Source: Pseudomonas fluorescens (GTDB lineage Bacteria; Pseudomonadota; Gammaproteobacteria; Pseudomonadales; Pseudomonadaceae). From it: a stretch of 64,000 bases of DNA. The translations under genes and the position numbers were made by a program. The stretch covers positions 124,001 through 188,000 of the forward strand of contig NZ_CABVHK010000013.1 of NCBI RefSeq assembly GCF_902497785.1, given 5' to 3'. Below the pieces are notes generated by a model. The model worked only from the letters and a program-made list of their open reading frames with translations, searched no databases and was not told the DNA's origin. Shown one piece after another: positions 25,871 through 35,005 of this stretch (positions are counted from its first letter, which is position 1; every line of letters begins with the position of its first letter).

Positions 25871-25900
25871 CGACGCGATGGCTTCCTTGCCATCGCGTCG
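25871..25900 (+). terminator. Hairpin between the two NEL genes
   Basis: Perfect 12-bp stem CGACGCGATGGC / GCCATCGCGTCG with a 6-base loop right after the first NEL gene; the T-tract is weak, so termination is likely but not certain. Confidence 0.6.
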
Positions 25901-25924
25901 TTGTGGCTCAGGTATGGGTCGTGC

Positions 25925-25936
25925 GGTACATATTTG
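25925..25936 (+). promoter_or_regulatory. GGTACATATTTG motif upstream of the second NEL gene
   Basis: Second copy of the 12-base word described at 20471-20482, 64 bases before the start codon. It suggests that the second gene has its own promoter with the same control. Confidence 0.35.
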
Positions 25937-26000
25937 AGCTTTTTTGCGGATGCCGTTCGTTAGGCTCTGATGACTTTCAATCAGTCACGGATGACCCGCT

Positions 26001-29000
26001 ATGACCGGATCAAAAACGCCCTCTTCTGCTGCCCAAGGCACCTTCAGTGCCGACCTGCGCGGCGTCCACTACGATTTTCTTAAAGACCGCATCCCGTCAT
26101 GGTTTCGCGAGGCCTCGGCGCAGCGGCAAATGGAAGCTGCCAGCCATGAGCTGAAACTTCCCGACTGGTACCGAACGGCGACGCCCGAGCAAAAAAAAGC
26201 GTTGGCGGACAGCCACGGGCGCTTTCGCGAAACCTTGAATCAAGTCGACGCCAGGCTCGGACGCATCAAGGATGTGCTTGAGTTCGCCGAGCAGCCACTC
26301 AAGGATGCGATCAAGGCAAGGTTCAACATCGACCTTGATGTGAGAAACGTCTTTTTCGCCCGTAAATACAGTTTCAAACAGCGGGATGATTTCTTCGGTG
26401 CGTTTGTCTTCGATGAGCAAATCGATACGAGCCTGAACTACGAGTATCGCGGCGTCTCTCTGCTCGAAGCCGCCCTGGCGAACTTCGAGGCCGATGAAGC
26501 CAAGCCTGCGCGTTGCAACGATTGCCAGATCATCACCGACTGGAGCAGCAACGGCGGCGAGGTCATTGCGACGTTCGAGGCGGTCAATTCCCAGGCCCGG
26601 GATATCGCTCCCCACGAGTTTGCCAGCCTGTGCCGAACCCTGGATCTGGGGGGCCTTTACCAGAAACACATCAAGGACATTGTGCAGCCGGAGAACAACA
26701 GCGAACGGGAAACCCTCGAGCGACAACTGGAACAGCACGGGCGACAACAGCTGGCAGTGACCACCGAAACTGCCTGGCAGCAATTTGCAACCCGCCCGAA
26801 CAGTCAGCAGGTCGAGTCGGGGATCAGCGCCGACATCTACCACATGCTCCAACAGTCGCTCACCGCCACCCGTAGCGCCACCCTGGACAGCCGGCCGGTG
26901 ACCTACGCGGCGTTGACAGTATTCGGCATCGAGCTGGTGGGGCCCTTGCTGATCGGGCCGAACCGCAAGGCCTCTGATCGGGTAGAGCGTTTGGCGGTGT
27001 ACATCCCCAACGACCCGCAACAGCCGCTGAAGGAATATGCCTCCAGCGCTGACTTCATAGTGGACCTCAGGACGCGCTTGCACAGCAGCGCCTACCGACG
27101 TTTTTTCAGCCAGTTCATACCCTTGCGCCAACAAGGTGTTTTCTTCCGTCATTTCAACCATCTGTACAAGCCAGCCAGTGTCGGCGCCGAGGCGGACTAC
27201 CCCGTGCAGTCCCGGCCCGCGAAGCTGCCGGTGGACGATGTCGCCATCCATGGCGATCTGTGGCTACGGTTGCGGCAAAACACTGTTGAAAAAATCTACA
27301 GCGATGCCCGGGCAATCGCCATTACCACCGGCGATGAAGACCGCGTTACCCGGGAAAACAGGCTCAAGAGCTACCTGGATGCGGTGGTCAACGTGCTGAA
27401 CCTGGCCGCGTTTGTGGTGCCGGGTTTGGGGCCCATTATGTTGATGGTGGGGGCCGGGCAAATGTGCGATGAGGTGTTCGAGGGTTTTGAAGCGTACGAA
27501 GAGGGTGAACCCAAAGAGATGTGGGCACACTTCGCCAGCGTGGCGTTGAATGTTGCGTTCGTGGGTGTCGGGGCGGCCGTGCTGCCCAAGGTTCAGCTGT
27601 CGAGCCGGGTGGATTCACTCAAACCCGTCACGCTGGACAACGGCGAGCAAAGGTTGTGGAACACTGACCTTTCGCGCTACCAGGCCGACGTTACGCTGCC
27701 ACCCGAGGCCAGCCCGAATGAACTGGGCCTGTACGAGCACGATGGACAGCGAGTTCTGCCCCTTGAAAGCGAGCACTATCTGGTGGGGCAAGACGCGACC
27801 GGCGAGCAGTACCGGATGCAGCACCCGACCCGGCCCGAGGCCTATCGCCCGGCGCTGGTGCACAACGGCCAAGGCGCGTGGAACCATGAACTGGAAAACC
27901 CGCAGCGCTGGAGCGCGACGCTGATGCGTCGGCTCGGTTTGTTGACGGAGGGGTTCAGCGATACCGAGCTGGAGCAGATCCGGCAGGTCAGTGGTGTCGA
28001 TCACGATGTCCTGCGCCGGGTGCATGTCGAGGGCGAACCGGTTCCCGCCATCCTGCTTGAATCTTTCAAGAAGTTTCGCGCCTATGACGATGCCTTGAAG
28101 GTCGCTCACGGCATTCGCGACGGCGCGCTCTCCAGTGGGCTTTGCAGTTACGCCGCCTCCCTGGCGGTCGAGTTGCCGGGGTGGCCGGCAAGCAAGGCCA
28201 TTGAGGCGTTTTCCGGAAACGGCTTGATCGGACTTTCGGTCAAGTACGGCAAACCCGATGCATTGCCGCAGGACATCCTCAAGGTCAGCCGCACGGAACT
28301 GATGAACGGCCAGTTACCCGCCCGGATCATTGCCTCGATGAGCGAGGCGCAAATCAAAACGCTCCTGCCGGACTACACACCCAGTGCGCCGGCAGAGCAG
28401 GCGCGCGCCCTGCAAAAAAAACTGCAAGAGCGTGCAACCAATGCCCGGGCGCGGCTCACGCGCAGCCTCTATGCCGACCAACAACCCTCGGCCAATACGG
28501 CGGTTGCGGTGGTGCAGCGGGACTTCAGCGGACTGCCCGCGTCGTTGGTCGAGGAACTGTTGGCCGACGCCACGCCCGATGAGCGGGGAACCCTGGAGAA
28601 CGACAGTCGCGTGCCATTGCGCTTGGCCGAAGGTGCGCGGCGGTTACAGCAGCAGTTGCGGCTGACCCACGCCTACGAAGGCTTGTACCTTGACGCACTG
28701 CTCGACAAGGACACCGAAACGCTGGCACTCAACACGTTGAAGACCTTGCCGGGCTGGGTGGACGACATCCGTATTGAAGTGCGCCAGGGTTCGATTGAGG
28801 GTGAGCTGCGCGCCAGTGTGGGGCCCGAGGACGCCAGCGAACGCAAAGTGCTGTTGCGCGGGGAAGATGGTCGCTACCAGACACGCAATGATCGCGACGA
28901 ACATTTGCACGGTGCCGATGACCTCTATTCGTCTATTCAACATGCGTTGCCCGACCGTCAGCGTAAGGCCATCGGGTTGCCGGATGTGGCGCTCGGCATG

Positions 29001-31196
29001 CAGTTAAAGGCGAAAATCCTCGAACATCAGCTGAGCCAGGATCAACTTCGTCCGTTGCTGAAGATGCGACCGCGGCAACAGCCGTTCCTTAACCCGCTAA
29101 CGCGATTGTCCGGCGAGCGAATCGGCTATCCCTTGAGCGACTTCCCCGACGTCAGTCGGTGGGAGCGGGCAACCGAGGCGCGACTTCGTGCGCTGTATCC
29201 CGCGATGACCGTGGAGGAAATCAGTTCAATGGTCGAAAATATGGACGAGGTGCTGGAAGGGGAGTTGAAAAACCGTGAAATCGAATACGCGGAACTCAAA
29301 AAAACGCTTGAGACCTGGCATCGGGCATGGCTTGGCCAAGCGTCAGTAGAAGAGCGTTCGACACCTGCCTTCCGCCAGCGCCGGGAAGCCCGGGTGACGA
29401 TCATGAGAGAAATCAAACAGGCCTGGCAGCGCACTGGCGAGGTGGACCTGGACAATACCGGCTACCGGCAGGGTCAGCGCATTGATCTGTCCGGAATCGA
29501 CCTCTGGGAAGAACTCAAAGACCTCCCGCCGCTCACGGCAAATTTCGATCACGTCACTTATCTGGATCTGTCGGATACGGGCATCGTCGGTAACGCAGAC
29601 GGGTTTCTGCGCAATTTCAAGCGCTTGCGCACGTTGGCGCTTGGCAATAACGAACTCGTCGCGCTACCGGAAAATCTCGGGAACATGACTCACTTGTCCA
29701 CGCTGGATCTGTCCGACAACCTGATCCAGCTCGACGCCATCGCAGTCGCACAATTGCGGGGGCTCAAACGCCTGCGGTACCTGTCGCTTGACGGCAATCC
29801 GTTGGGGTTGCCCCCGGACGTCGGACAGATGGCGGATTTGCAGTTCCTCATACTGGCTGATACCGGCCTCAATACCTGGCCGGTGGGCTTGTTCGATCAG
29901 GTACGGCCGCGCACGTTCTATCTGGATTTGCAGGCCAATGCGCTTGAAATCATTCCTGATGTGGTGCCCGGCTCGGCGCAGGCGCAGATCATCGCGCGCA
30001 CACTCATCAGCCGCGAAACCGCCAATATCTCCGCAGAGAATTTGCGACGGGTCAGAGACTATGGTCATTCGGTGGGGTTTGAACCGAATCGACCCGCGTA
30101 CGCTCGCGGTGTCGCCGACAGCAGGCTCTGGGCAGAGGGCATGACCGAGGAACAATGGAAAAGTAAACAGGATGTATGGGCCGATCTTGAAAACGAGCCG
30201 GGTTCAGAGCCGTTTTTCAATGAGCTGCGCAAGCTGGCGCAATCCGCGGATGCGACAACCGAAGACCGGGCAGCCAAGGTCGATCTGACTCGCAAGGTCT
30301 GGACGATGGTCGAGGCCACGGCCGGCAACACGGCATTGCGCGAAAAGCTGTTTCGCATGGCCACTGCCCCCACGACGTGCGTGGATGCAGGCGCCCAGTT
30401 GTTCAATGCCATGGGCGTGGAGGTGCTGATTGTGCAGGCAAACGAGTTGGGCGCAGACGACCTCATCCAGAAGCAGTTGGTCACGCTGGCGCGGGGCAAG
30501 TCGCGCCTGGACAGGTTGGGCAAGATTGCCCGCGAGCGGATCGCTGACTTGCTGGAGGAGGGGCGCCAGTTTATCGAGCTGGATGAACACGGGAACTTGA
30601 TTTCCCACCGAGATGCGCAGGGGCAACTGCTGGAGGACATCGACGAGGTGGAAATCCATATGGTCTACGCCACTCAATTGGCTGGGTCGAAGCTTCTGGA
30701 TCTGCCATGGCAATCCCGGGAAATGCGCTTCCACGCCACAGGTGTGACGCCCGAAATGCTCGAGAGGGCTTACGTTCGGGTGCTGGCGGAAGAGAAAGGG
30801 CCGAAACTGCAAGCGCTGCTGCTCGAGCAGGATTTCTGGGTTAACTACCTCAAGCGATCCAACGTGCAACGGATCGCCGTGCTGCACGCCAGGGCCGAAC
30901 CCCTGCTGGACTTGCAGGCCGCGCAACAAGCCTGGCTCGACAGCGATTCGGCGGTGCACAGGATTTATTGGCGTTCACAAGTGCGCCGCCTGGCGAAACT
31001 GCTGGGCAAGTCGGAGAGTGAAATCAAACCTGGCGCGGTGCTGAGCGATGAACAGTATTACGCCGAGATGGCCACGATCGCGGCGCAGGAAAAAACCCTC
31101 ATTGGCGAACTGACCGCAGAAGCAATCCGGCGCGCCGATCTGCAACCGGTTGAAAATCCAACGAGCGTCGAGCGCAACGAAGTCACTTCAACGTGA
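26001..31196 (+). CDS. Giant LRR-NEL E3 ubiquitin ligase-type effector, copy 2
   Basis: The 1731-residue product has the same architecture as its neighbour: DUF6543-type N-terminal region with a hydrophobic stretch (VVNVLNLAAFVVPGLGPIML near 460), leucine-rich repeats at about 1178-1325 (LRTLALGNNELVALPENL; LSTLDLSDNLIQLD; LRYLSLDGNPLGLPPDV) and a C-terminal NEL-type domain with the CxD cysteine at 1460 (TTCVDAGAQLFNAMG). Large blocks correspond one to one with copy 1 (for example DLWxxLRxxxxxKIYSDARxIAI versus DLWITLFRERRDKVISDARCIAV), so the pair arose by tandem duplication and diverged considerably. The start has only a weak ribosome-binding site. It converges on ureC. Host targets and secretion route are unknown. 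Confidence 0.85.
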   Translation: MTGSKTPSSAAQGTFSADLRGVHYDFLKDRIPSWFREASAQRQMEAASHELKLPDWYRTATPEQKKALADSHGRFRETLNQVDARLGRIKDVLEFAEQPLKDAIKARFNIDLDVRNVFFARKYSFKQRDDFFGAFVFDEQIDTSLNYEYRGVSLLEAALANFEADEAKPARCNDCQIITDWSSNGGEVIATFEAVNSQARDIAPHEFASLCRTLDLGGLYQKHIKDIVQPENNSERETLERQLEQHGRQQLAVTTETAWQQFATRPNSQQVESGISADIYHMLQQSLTATRSATLDSRPVTYAALTVFGIELVGPLLIGPNRKASDRVERLAVYIPNDPQQPLKEYASSADFIVDLRTRLHSSAYRRFFSQFIPLRQQGVFFRHFNHLYKPASVGAEADYPVQSRPAKLPVDDVAIHGDLWLRLRQNTVEKIYSDARAIAITTGDEDRVTRENRLKSYLDAVVNVLNLAAFVVPGLGPIMLMVGAGQMCDEVFEGFEAYEEGEPKEMWAHFASVALNVAFVGVGAAVLPKVQLSSRVDSLKPVTLDNGEQRLWNTDLSRYQADVTLPPEASPNELGLYEHDGQRVLPLESEHYLVGQDATGEQYRMQHPTRPEAYRPALVHNGQGAWNHELENPQRWSATLMRRLGLLTEGFSDTELEQIRQVSGVDHDVLRRVHVEGEPVPAILLESFKKFRAYDDALKVAHGIRDGALSSGLCSYAASLAVELPGWPASKAIEAFSGNGLIGLSVKYGKPDALPQDILKVSRTELMNGQLPARIIASMSEAQIKTLLPDYTPSAPAEQARALQKKLQERATNARARLTRSLYADQQPSANTAVAVVQRDFSGLPASLVEELLADATPDERGTLENDSRVPLRLAEGARRLQQQLRLTHAYEGLYLDALLDKDTETLALNTLKTLPGWVDDIRIEVRQGSIEGELRASVGPEDASERKVLLRGEDGRYQTRNDRDEHLHGADDLYSSIQHALPDRQRKAIGLPDVALGMQLKAKILEHQLSQDQLRPLLKMRPRQQPFLNPLTRLSGERIGYPLSDFPDVSRWERATEARLRALYPAMTVEEISSMVENMDEVLEGELKNREIEYAELKKTLETWHRAWLGQASVEERSTPAFRQRREARVTIMREIKQAWQRTGEVDLDNTGYRQGQRIDLSGIDLWEELKDLPPLTANFDHVTYLDLSDTGIVGNADGFLRNFKRLRTLALGNNELVALPENLGNMTHLSTLDLSDNLIQLDAIAVAQLRGLKRLRYLSLDGNPLGLPPDVGQMADLQFLILADTGLNTWPVGLFDQVRPRTFYLDLQANALEIIPDVVPGSAQAQIIARTLISRETANISAENLRRVRDYGHSVGFEPNRPAYARGVADSRLWAEGMTEEQWKSKQDVWADLENEPGSEPFFNELRKLAQSADATTEDRAAKVDLTRKVWTMVEATAGNTALREKLFRMATAPTTCVDAGAQLFNAMGVEVLIVQANELGADDLIQKQLVTLARGKSRLDRLGKIARERIADLLEEGRQFIELDEHGNLISHRDAQGQLLEDIDEVEIHMVYATQLAGSKLLDLPWQSREMRFHATGVTPEMLERAYVRVLAEEKGPKLQALLLEQDFWVNYLKRSNVQRIAVLHARAEPLLDLQAAQQAWLDSDSAVHRIYWRSQVRRLAKLLGKSESEIKPGAVLSDEQYYAEMATIAAQEKTLIGELTAEAIRRADLQPVENPTSVERNEVTST

Positions 31197-31201
31197 GCGC
31201 A

Positions 31202-31234
31202 CCCAAGCCCCGCCGCCGAGCGGTGGGGCCTGGG
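31202..31234. terminator. GC-rich hairpin between convergent NEL and ureC genes
   Basis: Imperfect stem CCCAAGCCCCGCCGC / GCGGTGGGGCCTGGG with a three-base loop. It lacks a T-run but sits exactly between two converging stops. Confidence 0.5.
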
Positions 31235-31242
31235 CCCGTCGA

Positions 31243-32943
31243 TCAGAACAGGAAGTAACGCTGGGCCATCGGCAGCGTTTCCGCCGGTTCGCACCACAGC
31301 AGCACACCGTCAGCCTTGACCTGATAAGTCTGCGGGTCGACGTCGATGTCCGGCAGGTAATCGTTGTGGATCAAATCGGTTTTCTGCACATCGCGGCAAC
31401 CTTTGACCACGGCGATTTTCTTCTTCAAGCCCAAGGCTTCCGGTAGTCCCGCCTCGTACGCCGCCTGACTGATGAAGGTCATGCTGGTGGCGTGCAGCGA
31501 GCCGCCGTAACTGGCAAACATCGGGCGGTAATGCACCGGTTGCGGTGTCGGAATCGACGCGTTGGCGTCGCCCATCAGGCTCGCCGCAATGGCGCCGCCC
31601 TTGAGAATCAACGTCGGCTTGACCCCGAAAAACGCCGGGCGCCACAGCACCAGATCGGCCCATTTCCCCACTTCCACCGAACCCACTTCATGGCTGATGC
31701 CATGGGTGATTGCCGGGTTGATGGTGTACTTGGCGATGTAGCGTTTGGCGCGAAAGTTGTCGTTGCCTGCGCCGTCACCGGGCAGCGGGCCGCGCTGCTT
31801 TTTCATCTTGTCGGCGGTCTGCCAGGTGCGCGTGATGACTTCGCCGACACGGCCCATGGCCTGACTGTCGGAGCTGATCATCGAGAACGCGCCGAGGTCG
31901 TGCAGGATGTCTTCGGCAGCAATTGTCTCGCGGCGGATGCGGCTTTCGGCGAAGGCCACGTCTTCGGCAATGCTCGGGTCGAGATGGTGGCAGACCATCA
32001 GCATGTCGAGGTGTTCGTCGATGGTGTTGCGGGTGAACGGCCGGGTCGGGTTGGTCGAACTCGGCAGCACATTGGCGAAACCGCAGGCCTTGATGATGTC
32101 CGGGGCATGACCGCCGCCCGCGCCTTCGGTGTGATAGGTGTGGATGGTGCGGCCCTTGAACGCGGCGAGGGTGGTTTCGACGAAGCCGGACTCGTTGAGG
32201 GTGTCGGTGTGGATCGCGACCTGCACGTCGTATTGGTCGGCGACGTTCAGGCAGTTGTCGATACTCGCCGGGGTGGTGCCCCAGTCCTCGTGCAGCTTGA
32301 GGCCGATGGCGCCGGCCTTGACCTGTTCGATCAACGGTTCCGGCAGGCTGGCGTTGCCCTTGCCGGTGAGGCCGATGTTCATCGGGAACGCATCCGCCGC
32401 CTGGAGCATTCGCGCCAGGTGCCACGGGCCGGAGGTGCAGGTGGTCGCGTTGGTGCCGGTGGCCGGGCCGGTGCCGCCGCCGATCATGGTGGTGACACCG
32501 CTCATCAGCGCTTCTTCGATCTGCTGCGGGCAGATGAAGTGGATGTGCGTGTCGATGCCGCCGGCGGTGAGGATCATGCCTTCACCGGCAATCACTTCGG
32601 TGCTGGCGCCGATGGCGAGGGTGACGTTCGGCTGCACGTCCGGGTTGCCCGCCTTGCCGATGCCGGCGATGCGCCCGTCCTTGAGGCCGACATCGGCTTT
32701 GACGATGCCCCAGTGGTCGATGATCAGCGCGTTGGTGATCACCGTGTCGACGACGTCGGCAGCGAGCAGTTGGCTTTGGCCCTGACCATCGCGGATGACT
32801 TTACCGCCGCCGAATTTCACTTCTTCGCCGTAGGTAGTGAAGTCTTTCTCGACCTCGATCCACAGCTCGGTGTCGGCCAGACGGACCTTGTCACCGACGG
32901 TGGGGCCGAACATGTCGGCGTAGGCTTGTCTTGAGATTTTCAT
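31243..32943 (-). CDS. ureC: Urease alpha subunit UreC
   Basis: UreC carries the dinickel active site that hydrolyses urea to ammonia and carbamate. The 566-residue protein has all ligands: His133 and His135 (DTHIHF), carbamylated Lys216 (GAIGLKLHED), His245 (AIHTDTLN), His271 (YHTEGAGGGH) and Asp359, plus the flap Cys318/His319 and catalytic His320 in MVCHH. The start at 32943 gives the family N-terminus MKISRQAYADMFG and has AAGG seven bases upstream; an ATG two codons earlier is less suitable. It is the last gene of the minus-strand urea block and is separated from ureB by a REP element. Confidence 0.98.
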   Translation of the reverse strand: MKISRQAYADMFGPTVGDKVRLADTELWIEVEKDFTTYGEEVKFGGGKVIRDGQGQSQLLAADVVDTVITNALIIDHWGIVKADVGLKDGRIAGIGKAGNPDVQPNVTLAIGASTEVIAGEGMILTAGGIDTHIHFICPQQIEEALMSGVTTMIGGGTGPATGTNATTCTSGPWHLARMLQAADAFPMNIGLTGKGNASLPEPLIEQVKAGAIGLKLHEDWGTTPASIDNCLNVADQYDVQVAIHTDTLNESGFVETTLAAFKGRTIHTYHTEGAGGGHAPDIIKACGFANVLPSSTNPTRPFTRNTIDEHLDMLMVCHHLDPSIAEDVAFAESRIRRETIAAEDILHDLGAFSMISSDSQAMGRVGEVITRTWQTADKMKKQRGPLPGDGAGNDNFRAKRYIAKYTINPAITHGISHEVGSVEVGKWADLVLWRPAFFGVKPTLILKGGAIAASLMGDANASIPTPQPVHYRPMFASYGGSLHATSMTFISQAAYEAGLPEALGLKKKIAVVKGCRDVQKTDLIHNDYLPDIDVDPQTYQVKADGVLLWCEPAETLPMAQRYFLF

Positions 32944-32993
32944 GGGCATGCCTTGGGATTCAATTGGTTTTGAGACCGCTCGCGTAGCTCGCT

Positions 32994-33136
32994 ATCGCAG
33001 CCTCGCTGCGCTCGACAGCTCCTACGGGTGTTCACACAAAATGGCGGTTGTGCGCGGCATTTCACACACACACACACACACAATCGAGGTTGTGCGCAGC
33101 CTCTGTAGGAGCTGTCGAGCGAAGCGAGGCTGCGAT
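32994..33136. repeat. REP-type palindrome within the ureB-ureC gap
   Basis: Inverted arms containing GTAGGAGCTGTCGAGCGAAG and complement at both ends, with a (CA)10 run in the centre. It interrupts the urease structural genes. Confidence 0.85.
33063..33082. repeat. (CA)10 dinucleotide run
   Basis: Ten uninterrupted CA units between ureB and ureC. Length variation by slippage is possible; it is non-coding. Confidence 0.92.
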
Positions 33137-33157
33137 CTTTTGGGACCACCGCCGGTT

Positions 33158-33466
33158 TCAATCGAGGCCACCCATGATCCTGCCGGCAAACCCGAACACC
33201 CGGCGATGACCGGCCAGGTCCACCAGCTCCACCTCGCGGCTCTGCCCCGGTTCGAAGCGCACGGCGGTGCCGGCCGGGATGTTCAGGCGCATGCCGCGAC
33301 TGGCGGCGCGGTCGAAGGTCAGGGCGTCGTTGGTTTCGAAAAAATGGTAATGCGAGCCGACCTGGATCGGCCGGTCACCGCTGTTGGCCACTGTCAGGCT
33401 GAGGGTGCGGCGGCCCACATTCAGTTCGATGTCGCCGGGCTGGATCTGGTATTCACCGGGAATCAT
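33158..33466 (-). CDS. ureB: Urease beta subunit UreB
   Basis: The 102-residue structural subunit starts MIPGEYQIQPGDIELN and contains the conserved VGSHYHFFETN and RLNIPAGTAVRFEPGQ. It forms the (alpha beta gamma)3 urease with UreA and UreC. A GGGAG site precedes this start, while the longer open frame has no UreB-like sequence. Its start codon overlaps the stop of the acetyltransferase gene upstream. Confidence 0.97.
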   Translation of the reverse strand: MIPGEYQIQPGDIELNVGRRTLSLTVANSGDRPIQVGSHYHFFETNDALTFDRAASRGMRLNIPAGTAVRFEPGQSREVELVDLAGHRRVFGFAGRIMGGLD

Positions 33467-33999
33467 CAATGGGCTCCCTGGAGCACTTTGTAATAGAGGG
33501 CGGTCGGTTTGTACTGGCCGCTCGGGTCGCACGCGTAATCGGGAATTTCACCGGCGCGGGTGTAACCCAGGGCTTTGTAGAAATCTTCGGCGGGGGAACC
33601 GGCTTCGGTATCGAGAAAAAGCATGCCGCGTTTGTGTTGGAGGGCGGCCTGTTCCAGCGCGCTCATCAACTGTTGGCCCAACCCACGACGACGCGCTTCC
33701 TCGCGCACCAGCAGTTTCTGCACCTCGGCGCGGTTCAGGCCGTTGGCTTTCTGGCACAGGGTCAACTGGACGCTGGCCTGCACCTGCTCATCCTTGACCA
33801 CCACCCACAGCAGCACGTTGCCTTTGTTCAGGTTTTCCTGAACCTCATCGAAATAGGCCCGTGCCTGGAGGGCGTCCAGATTGGCCATGAAACCGACGCT
33901 GGCGCCATAGCCGACGGCGTCGAGAAGCAGCTCTATCAAACCCTGACGATAATGCGCAAAGCTTTCAACATTGACGCGGCGCAGTTGGGCGGCGTTCAT
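33466..33999 (-). CDS. GNAT family N-acetyltransferase inside the urease operon
   Basis: The 177-residue protein has the acetyl-CoA-binding motif VREEARRRGLGQQLMSALE and the downstream LFLDTEAGSPAEDFYKALGYTR of GNAT enzymes. The acceptor is unknown. It is translationally coupled to ureB (one-base overlap) and begins six bases after the next acetyltransferase, so it is co-transcribed with urease. A role in urea metabolism is not established. Confidence 0.85.
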   Translation of the reverse strand: MNAAQLRRVNVESFAHYRQGLIELLLDAVGYGASVGFMANLDALQARAYFDEVQENLNKGNVLLWVVVKDEQVQASVQLTLCQKANGLNRAEVQKLLVREEARRRGLGQQLMSALEQAALQHKRGMLFLDTEAGSPAEDFYKALGYTRAGEIPDYACDPSGQYKPTALYYKVLQGAH

Positions 34000-34005
34000 C
34001 GGGCG

Positions 34006-34539
34006 TTACTCCTTGCTGGCGGGCGGCGGTTCGGCGCCAGGATTGAGGGTCAATTGCATAAAGGTCAGGTCCAGCCAGCGACCGAACTTGGTGCCCACCT
34101 GAGGCATTTGCCCGGTGGTCACGAAACCGGCGCGTTCATGCAAGCGAATGGACGCGGCATTGCCGCTTTCGATGGCCGCGACCATCACGTGTTTGTCGCA
34201 GCCTTTGGCGCGTTCGACCAGCGTTGCCATCAACCGTGGGCCCAGACCATTGCCGCGTTGGTCGCTGCGTACATAGACCGAGTGCTCGACGGTGTGACGG
34301 AAACCATCGAACGGCCGCCAGTCACCGAATGAAGCGTAGCCCAGCACCGTATTGTCGCCGTCAACGATCACCAGAATCGGATAGCCCTGGGCTTGTCGGG
34401 CGCTGAACCAGGCCTGGCGGTTGCCCAGGTCAACGGCCTGTTCGTTCCAGATCGCCGTGGTGTTGAGGACGGCGTCGTTGTAGATGTCGCGGATCGCCGG
34501 CAGATCGGCATGCACTGCATCGCGAATGTCGTAAGTCAT
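34006..34539 (-). CDS. GNAT N-acetyltransferase, phosphinothricin/methionine-sulfoximine type
   Basis: The 177-residue protein matches the Pat/MddA group: IRDAVHADLPAIRDIYNDAV, TTAIWNEQ, EHSVYVRSDQRGNGLGPRLM (CoA site) and GFVTTGQMPQVGTKFGRWLDLTFMQ. Members acetylate phosphinothricin or methionine sulfoximine, both glutamine-synthetase inhibitors. In PAO1 a homologous gene is, as I recall, also found between ureA and ureB. The presence of a detoxifier of glutamine-synthetase inhibitors beside ammonia-producing urease makes physiological sense but is inference. Confidence 0.87.
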   Translation of the reverse strand: MTYDIRDAVHADLPAIRDIYNDAVLNTTAIWNEQAVDLGNRQAWFSARQAQGYPILVIVDGDNTVLGYASFGDWRPFDGFRHTVEHSVYVRSDQRGNGLGPRLMATLVERAKGCDKHVMVAAIESGNAASIRLHERAGFVTTGQMPQVGTKFGRWLDLTFMQLTLNPGAEPPPASKE

Positions 34540-34548
34540 GACGCGGCC

Positions 34549-34851
34549 TCAGGCGATGGGTTGGTGGACGGTGACCAGTTTGGTGCCGTCAGGGAAAGTC
34601 GCCTCGACCTGAATCTCCGGGATCATCTCCGGGATGCCTTCCATCACCTGTTCGCGGCTGAGCAGTGTGGTGCCGAAGTGCATCAGCTCGGCCACGGTCC
34701 TACCGTCGCGAGCGCCTTCGAGCAGCGCCGCCGATATGTAGGCCATGGCTTCCGGGTAATTGAGTTTCACACCGCGCGCCAAACGCCGCTCGGCGACGAG
34801 GCCGGCGGTGAAAATCAGCAGCTTGTCTTTTTCGCGTGGGGTCAGGTCCAT
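34549..34851 (-). CDS. ureA: Urease gamma subunit UreA
   Basis: The 100-residue subunit starts MDLTPREKDKLLIFTAGLVAE and has the conserved LNYPEAMAYISAAL and EGARDGRTVAELM. The open frame continues upstream through a REP element, which is clearly not coding; the chosen start is the family one with GGA upstream. It is separated from ureD by the REP pair. Confidence 0.97.
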   Translation of the reverse strand: MDLTPREKDKLLIFTAGLVAERRLARGVKLNYPEAMAYISAALLEGARDGRTVAELMHFGTTLLSREQVMEGIPEMIPEIQVEATFPDGTKLVTVHQPIA

Positions 34852-34905
34852 CGTTGGAATCCATCTGGGCAAATAAAAAAAATTAGGATTTGTGAGCACC
34901 CCCCC

Positions 34906-34995
34906 TGTGGGAGCGAGCTTGCTCGCGATAGCGGTGTGTCTGGCGACGGCAATGTCGTGTGTGCCAACGCCATCGCGAGCAAGCTCGCTCCCACA
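34906..34995. repeat. REP pair (GTGGGAGCGAGCTTGCTCGCGA type) between ureD and ureA
   Basis: Inverted REP units at 34906-34930 and 34972-34995 inside the urease gene block. Confidence 0.88.
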
Positions 34996-35005
34996 GAAAA
35001 GCAAA

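Noticed and set aside
31492..32934. 480-codon plus-strand open frame
   Set aside because: Antisense to ureC, whose every active-site residue is conserved; typical mirror frame in GC-rich DNA.
34852..35004. 51-residue N-terminal extension of ureA
   Set aside because: It is translated from a REP pair and is unlike any UreA.
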